From Bacteroides bouchesdurhonensis (GTDB lineage Bacteria; Bacteroidota; Bacteroidia; Bacteroidales; Bacteroidaceae), in NCBI RefSeq assembly GCF_900155865.1, contig NZ_LT707006.1, positions 2,520,577-2,584,576 of the forward strand: a stretch of DNA of 64,000 bases, in the 5' to 3' direction. Shown here piece by piece: positions 60,492 through 64,000 of this stretch. Numbering within the stretch: the stretch's first letter is position 1; each line of letters starts with the position of its first letter. The notes under the pieces are model-generated. The model was not told the DNA's origin. It worked only from the letters and a program-made list of their open reading frames with translations, and did no database searches. A program made the translations under genes and the position numbers.

Positions 60492-61699
60492 TTAAGATTA
60501 ATTTCAAACAGCCCAAGTATATCTTTCCGCTGGTCATATTCGTTCCGCTGTGTGCACTGGTATACTTTGTGATGCAGACTTTCTCTGGCGGTGAGGAGAC
60601 TGCCGGAACGGTAGCTACAGACCGTATCAACATGGAACTTCCCCAGGCCAATGCCGAGGAAGCCGGAGACAAGATGTATGAGATGTCCAGACGTTTCGGT
60701 GACGAGGATGCCTTCACGGCCGTCAGCGGTATCGGGGAGGAAGAACAGAAGAAGGAGGAACTGGAACACGGCTACAGCGAGGAGGAACTGAACCGTCTGG
60801 ATGCAGCTGAAGCTGAAAGACAGCGGCAGCAGCAGGAGCTTGAAGAACTGGAGCGTTCGCTTGCAGAATCCAGAAAGCATATCAATGCATATGCCTACGG
60901 TAACGGGCCTTCGGAAAACGGTGGAACGGCTTCCGGAGGTATGGGCTATTCCTCACAGGACGAGTTTGCACGTGACCTTGAAGAGATTCAGCGAAGGAGC
61001 TATGAACGGCAGAAGGCCATTGAAAGCGGACTGGGTATCAAAGACCCGGAAGCGGAGGAAGCGGAAAGAAAGCACAGGGCTGATTCCATAGCCAGAGTAC
61101 GTCAGGAGGAAAGGGAACGCAACCGTCCGAGTCTGGTAATCAAGTCCGATGACACCAATGCCGACAGGTTCAATACGGTTAATGCTCCGGATGAATTTGC
61201 CGAGAACAGGCTGATACGTGCCATGATTGACCAGACTACAAAGGCGCATGAAGGTACACGTCTGCGGTTCAAGCTTCTGGACGATGTGACGGTAAGCGGC
61301 ACAAAGCTGAAAAAGGGTACTTACCTCTATGGAACGGTAACCGGTTTCGGACAGCAGCGTGTCAGGGCTTCCATAACCAGTATTCTTATCGGCGACAGGT
61401 TCATCAAGGTTAAGCTTTCTGTATTTGACAATGACGGTATGGAAGGTTTCTATGTTCCTGAATCGGCTTTCAGGGATTTCATGAAGGATGCAGGTTCCAA
61501 TACGGTACAGCAGAATATCAGTTTTGAATCCAGTGACGGTTACAGTACAGGTATTTCCACGGAGGCCATTGCACTCCAGTCACTGCAGAACATGTATAAC
61601 TCTGCAACTTCTGCCATATCTTCCAATATCAGAAAGAACAAGGCGAAAATCAAGTACAATACTATTGTTTATCTGATAAATTCGGAGGATGCACGCTAA
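60488..61699 (+). CDS. traM: TraM, VirB10-like channel protein
   Basis: This 403-aa protein has an N-terminal membrane helix (YIFPLVIFVPLCALVYFVMQTF). A long Glu/Gln-rich coiled linker (residues about 60-200) follows, then a conserved C-terminal domain (AMIDQTTKAHEGTRLRFKLLDDVTVSG ... KGTYLYGTVTGFGQQRV ... LSVFDNDGMEGFYVPESAFRDF) typical of TraM in Bacteroides elements. It bridges inner and outer membranes, like VirB10. A 73-bp gap precedes TraN. Confidence 0.9.
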   Translation: MIKINFKQPKYIFPLVIFVPLCALVYFVMQTFSGGEETAGTVATDRINMELPQANAEEAGDKMYEMSRRFGDEDAFTAVSGIGEEEQKKEELEHGYSEEELNRLDAAEAERQRQQQELEELERSLAESRKHINAYAYGNGPSENGGTASGGMGYSSQDEFARDLEEIQRRSYERQKAIESGLGIKDPEAEEAERKHRADSIARVRQEERERNRPSLVIKSDDTNADRFNTVNAPDEFAENRLIRAMIDQTTKAHEGTRLRFKLLDDVTVSGTKLKKGTYLYGTVTGFGQQRVRASITSILIGDRFIKVKLSVFDNDGMEGFYVPESAFRDFMKDAGSNTVQQNISFESSDGYSTGISTEAIALQSLQNMYNSATSAISSNIRKNKAKIKYNTIVYLINSEDAR

Positions 61700-61772
61700 T
61701 ATACCGCTACTTAATATTGCGTTTATATCCGATTATAACAGTACCATTCATAAACTATAAAGATTACTCAAT

Positions 61773-62660
61773 ATGAAAACCAGAATTTTTCTGATAATAT
61801 GCCTTATCACAGGCATAGCCGTACATCTGTCGGCCAACGAGAAGATATACATCAACCGGGAAGTGACTACGCACATTGTCATGCCCGAGAACATCAAAAT
61901 GGTGGATATTTCCACTACTAAAATTATAGGCAACCAGTGTACAGACAATATCGTCCGCATCAAGCCTTATCTGGAGAATGATTCCATATCGTCGGAAGGT
62001 TACAAGGAAAACGAACTGCTGGGTACACTCACCATTATCGGTGAGCGTCATATCGCACAGTATGACATCCTCTATACCGAATCACCCAAATATGCTTCTA
62101 CCATCTACAATGTATCCTACAATGAGACACAGTCCTATATCAATCCGGAGGTTTCCATGCCTATGGCCGAGATTGCACGATATGCCTGGGCTGTCTATGG
62201 AAGCAGAAGAAAGTTCAACCAGATTGTATCAGACAAAAACGGAATAAGGGCATACATCAACAACATCTATTCCATCGGTGACTATTTCTTTCTGGACTAT
62301 ACGCTGAAGAACAGGACTAGGATTGCATACGACATTGAGGAAATAAGGGTAAAACTTACTGACAAAAAGGAGACAAAGGCAACCAACTCACAGACCATAG
62401 AGCTTACTCCGGTATTCTCCATGAACAACACCCGTAAGTTCAAAAAGGACTACAGGAACGTGCTTGTGATTCCGAAGCTGACTTTCCCTGAAGAGAAGGT
62501 GCTCCGTCTGGAGATTTCCGAGAACCAGATAAGTGGACGTGTAGTGGTACTCACCATCGAGTATGAGGACATTCTCAATGCAGACGGCTTCGACTCGGAT
62601 ATTCTGGACGGTGCCGACTATTACCCCTACTATTATATTGATCATTCCATAAAAAGATAG
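61773..62660 (+). CDS. traN: TraN, VirB9-like (DUF4138) protein
   Basis: This 295-aa protein has a signal peptide (MKTRIFLIICLITGIAVHLSA). The beta-rich mature part fits TraN: NREVTTHIVMPENIKMVDIST early on and FFLDYTLKNRTRIAYDIEEIRVKL in the middle, plus a SNRFKKDYRNVLVIPKLTFPEEKVL-type C-terminal domain. It is an outer-membrane-associated channel component. The next gene starts 3 bp later. Confidence 0.88.
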   Translation: MKTRIFLIICLITGIAVHLSANEKIYINREVTTHIVMPENIKMVDISTTKIIGNQCTDNIVRIKPYLENDSISSEGYKENELLGTLTIIGERHIAQYDILYTESPKYASTIYNVSYNETQSYINPEVSMPMAEIARYAWAVYGSRRKFNQIVSDKNGIRAYINNIYSIGDYFFLDYTLKNRTRIAYDIEEIRVKLTDKKETKATNSQTIELTPVFSMNNTRKFKKDYRNVLVIPKLTFPEEKVLRLEISENQISGRVVVLTIEYEDILNADGFDSDILDGADYYPYYYIDHSIKR

Positions 62661-62663
62661 GCC

Positions 62664-63137
62664 ATGAAAAAGATTCTGTTCATTCTGTTGTGCTCGGTTG
62701 CATTCATCGGTACATCGGCACAGACCGGAAAGGTTTCCGTCAATGCCGGATTCCTTTTTCCAAGTACTCTGAATGCCACTTTGGGTTATGAGTTTCCGCT
62801 TTCATACGGAAATGCGGTCGAAGTATACGGTGAGGTCGGGAATCACTGGCAGAAACCGGTATGTCACAATTTCTGGAAAGGATATTTCTGGGATGGAGGT
62901 ATGGTTTACAAACATCGTCTGGCACGGTACAAGAACGGCATGATGCGCCTTCGTCTGGGGCCACAGTTCGGTGCAGTACAGAAGAAGTTCTTCTTCGGAC
63001 TGGAGGCCGGATTTGAATACAGCTATGTGTTCCGCAGCGGACTGGAGTTCTCTGTCATACAGAAGAACAATGTGAACTTCCTGCATGGGGATACCTTCCG
63101 CAACGGTCTGCTGTTGGGTATAAAGATTCCTTTCTGA
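62664..63137 (+). CDS. traO: TraO, outer membrane transfer protein
   Basis: This 157-aa protein has a signal peptide (ILFILLCSVAFIGTSAQ). A mature region of short beta strands with aromatic ends (FLFPSTLNATLGYEF, GLEAGFEYSYVFRSGLEFSV) fits TraO-family outer-membrane barrels of Bacteroides ICEs. It ends in ILLGIKIPF with a terminal phenylalanine, as is common for barrel proteins. The coupling-protein gene follows after 20 bp. Confidence 0.83.
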   Translation: MKKILFILLCSVAFIGTSAQTGKVSVNAGFLFPSTLNATLGYEFPLSYGNAVEVYGEVGNHWQKPVCHNFWKGYFWDGGMVYKHRLARYKNGMMRLRLGPQFGAVQKKFFFGLEAGFEYSYVFRSGLEFSVIQKNNVNFLHGDTFRNGLLLGIKIPF

Positions 63138-63157
63138 CAATATAAATCTTACGGCGT

Positions 63158-64000
63158 ATGGCATTTGAGGAGACAAGAGAACAGCAGCAGATGTACAACT
63201 ACTTCAGGAGCTGCATCTATATCTTTCTTATTATTGAAATCATCATGAACCTGCCTGTTTCGGCAGACAATAGGGTTACACAGTTCGTACTCGACCTGCT
63301 GGCACGGTTCAGGGTATTCAATTTCGTATCGGGATGCAAGGTGGCCGAACTTATATGCATCTGTATTGTCTGTATTGGCACAAAGGCTGAGAAGTCACTG
63401 AAGTTCAATGTAAGGACAATGGTCATCTATCCGGTACTGGCCGGTCTGACACTTGTAGGGCTTTGTTTTGTATTCCATGGCATGAGTTTCGGATTCAGCT
63501 GGCTGGGGTTTCCTGCCAACCGTCTTCTGTATGCGGTCTGTTCGGTGGTGGGTACCATGCTGGTACATCAGGGACTGGACGGCATAGCCAAGTATTACAA
63601 CTACAAGGTTGGTGAGGACCGTTTCAACTTCGAGAACGAATCGTTCCAGCAGTCGGAAACGCTGGTCTGCAATGATTACTCGGTGAACATTCCGATGATA
63701 TACTACTGGAAAAAGAAGATGCACAAAGGCTGGATCAATATCATCAATCCGTTCCGTGGCACGATTGTACTGGGTACGCCGGGTTCGGGTAAGTCTTTCG
63801 GTATTATTGACCCGTTCATCAGGCAGCATTCAGCAAAGGGATTTACCATGATGGTATATGATTTCAAGTATCCGACACTGGCCAAGACGCTTTTCTACCA
63901 GTACTGCAAGAACCGCAAGGCAGGCAAACTGCCTCAGAACTGCGGATTCCGTACCATCAACTTTACTGATGTGGAATACTCCAACCGTATCAATCCGATT
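63158..64000 (+). CDS. Coupling protein (VirD4/TraG-like), cut by window end
   Basis: The ATG at 63158 (MAFEETREQQQMYNYF) opens a frame that runs out of the window, with 281 codons visible. The first ~155 residues hold about four membrane helices, and the block NPFRGTIVLGTPGSGKSFGII (Walker A near residues 207-214) follows. The pattern equals that of MobC at the window start, so this is the type IV coupling protein of the second ICE. Unlike CTnDOT elements, here it ends the transfer operon and is separated from the relaxase by 24 kb. Confidence 0.88.
   Translation, partial: MAFEETREQQQMYNYFRSCIYIFLIIEIIMNLPVSADNRVTQFVLDLLARFRVFNFVSGCKVAELICICIVCIGTKAEKSLKFNVRTMVIYPVLAGLTLVGLCFVFHGMSFGFSWLGFPANRLLYAVCSVVGTMLVHQGLDGIAKYYNYKVGEDRFNFENESFQQSETLVCNDYSVNIPMIYYWKKKMHKGWINIINPFRGTIVLGTPGSGKSFGIIDPFIRQHSAKGFTMMVYDFKYPTLAKTLFYQYCKNRKAGKLPQNCGFRTINFTDVEYSNRINPI

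Larger units (their letters stand above)
34117..64000. mobile_element. Second integrative conjugative element (right end outside window)
   Basis: This element is distinct from the CTnDOT-type ICE. It begins after the ppdK terminator with a candidate core site and an integrase at 34239, then relaxosome protein and relaxase, a cargo region with an AT-rich five-gene operon, and a rightward transfer operon that continues past the window. It has no tetQ/rte regulation. Its coupling protein lies at the far end of the transfer operon rather than behind the relaxase. The mob and tra genes look intact, so it may be self-transmissible if the unseen part is complete. Confidence 0.85.

Overview
The window comes from a Bacteroidales genome, most likely Bacteroides or a close relative. 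The evidence is a tetQ-rteA-rteB/rteC/IntDOT-type conjugative element, repeated matches to the Bacteroides -7 promoter element (TAnnTTTG), and a pyruvate phosphate dikinase and RlmD/RluA set of the kind found in this group. No tRNA, intact rRNA operon or CRISPR array was found.

Layout. (1) 1-28212 is the integrase-proximal part of a CTnDOT-family integrative and conjugative element (ICE). It runs from relaxase (cut by the window edge) and coupling protein, through a small cargo (AlbA_2/ATPase protein plus partner), rteC, a reductase-like gene with a strongly structured leader, and the tetracycline-regulated operon tetQ-rteA-rteB. Next come an acetyltransferase/NTF2-like cargo with gene debris, the large methylase-helicase, DUF1896, a candidate RteR sRNA, the excision operon xis2c-xis2d-orf3-exc, and intDOT with an attachment core. 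rteB carries an apparent 4-nt deletion that removes the second half of its DNA-binding helix-turn-helix. (2) 28213-34116 is a short host segment: a lipoprotein gene, an RluA-family pseudouridine synthase, an RlmD-like methyltransferase, and ppdK. (3) 34117-64000 is a second, unrelated ICE (right end outside the window): tyrosine integrase, small membrane protein, candidate oriT, relaxosome protein and relaxase, then cargo, then a rightward transfer operon (ParA, DUF3408, TraD/E/F/G..., TraJ, K, M, N, O, coupling protein).

The most unusual part is the second element's cargo at 40722-49911. It is a very AT-rich, tightly packed leftward operon of five genes: an unknown small protein, a 1327-aa UPF1-like SF1 helicase, an 800-aa protein with a single PLD (HKD-like) motif, a DUF1257-DUF2997 (Ycf35-like) fusion, and a Ycf46-like AAA+ ATPase. 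Three nucleotides after the last stop codon, on the same strand, lies a sequence of about 101 nt that folds like a compact 5S rRNA. Helix III with its two-A bulge, loop C and the loop E sequences are all recognisable. I read this as a candidate RNA-linked conflict/defence system. Its helicase plus PLD pairing recalls Mokosh, but it has different partners and an RNA component.

Functions are inferred from motifs and family memory only; no searches were run.
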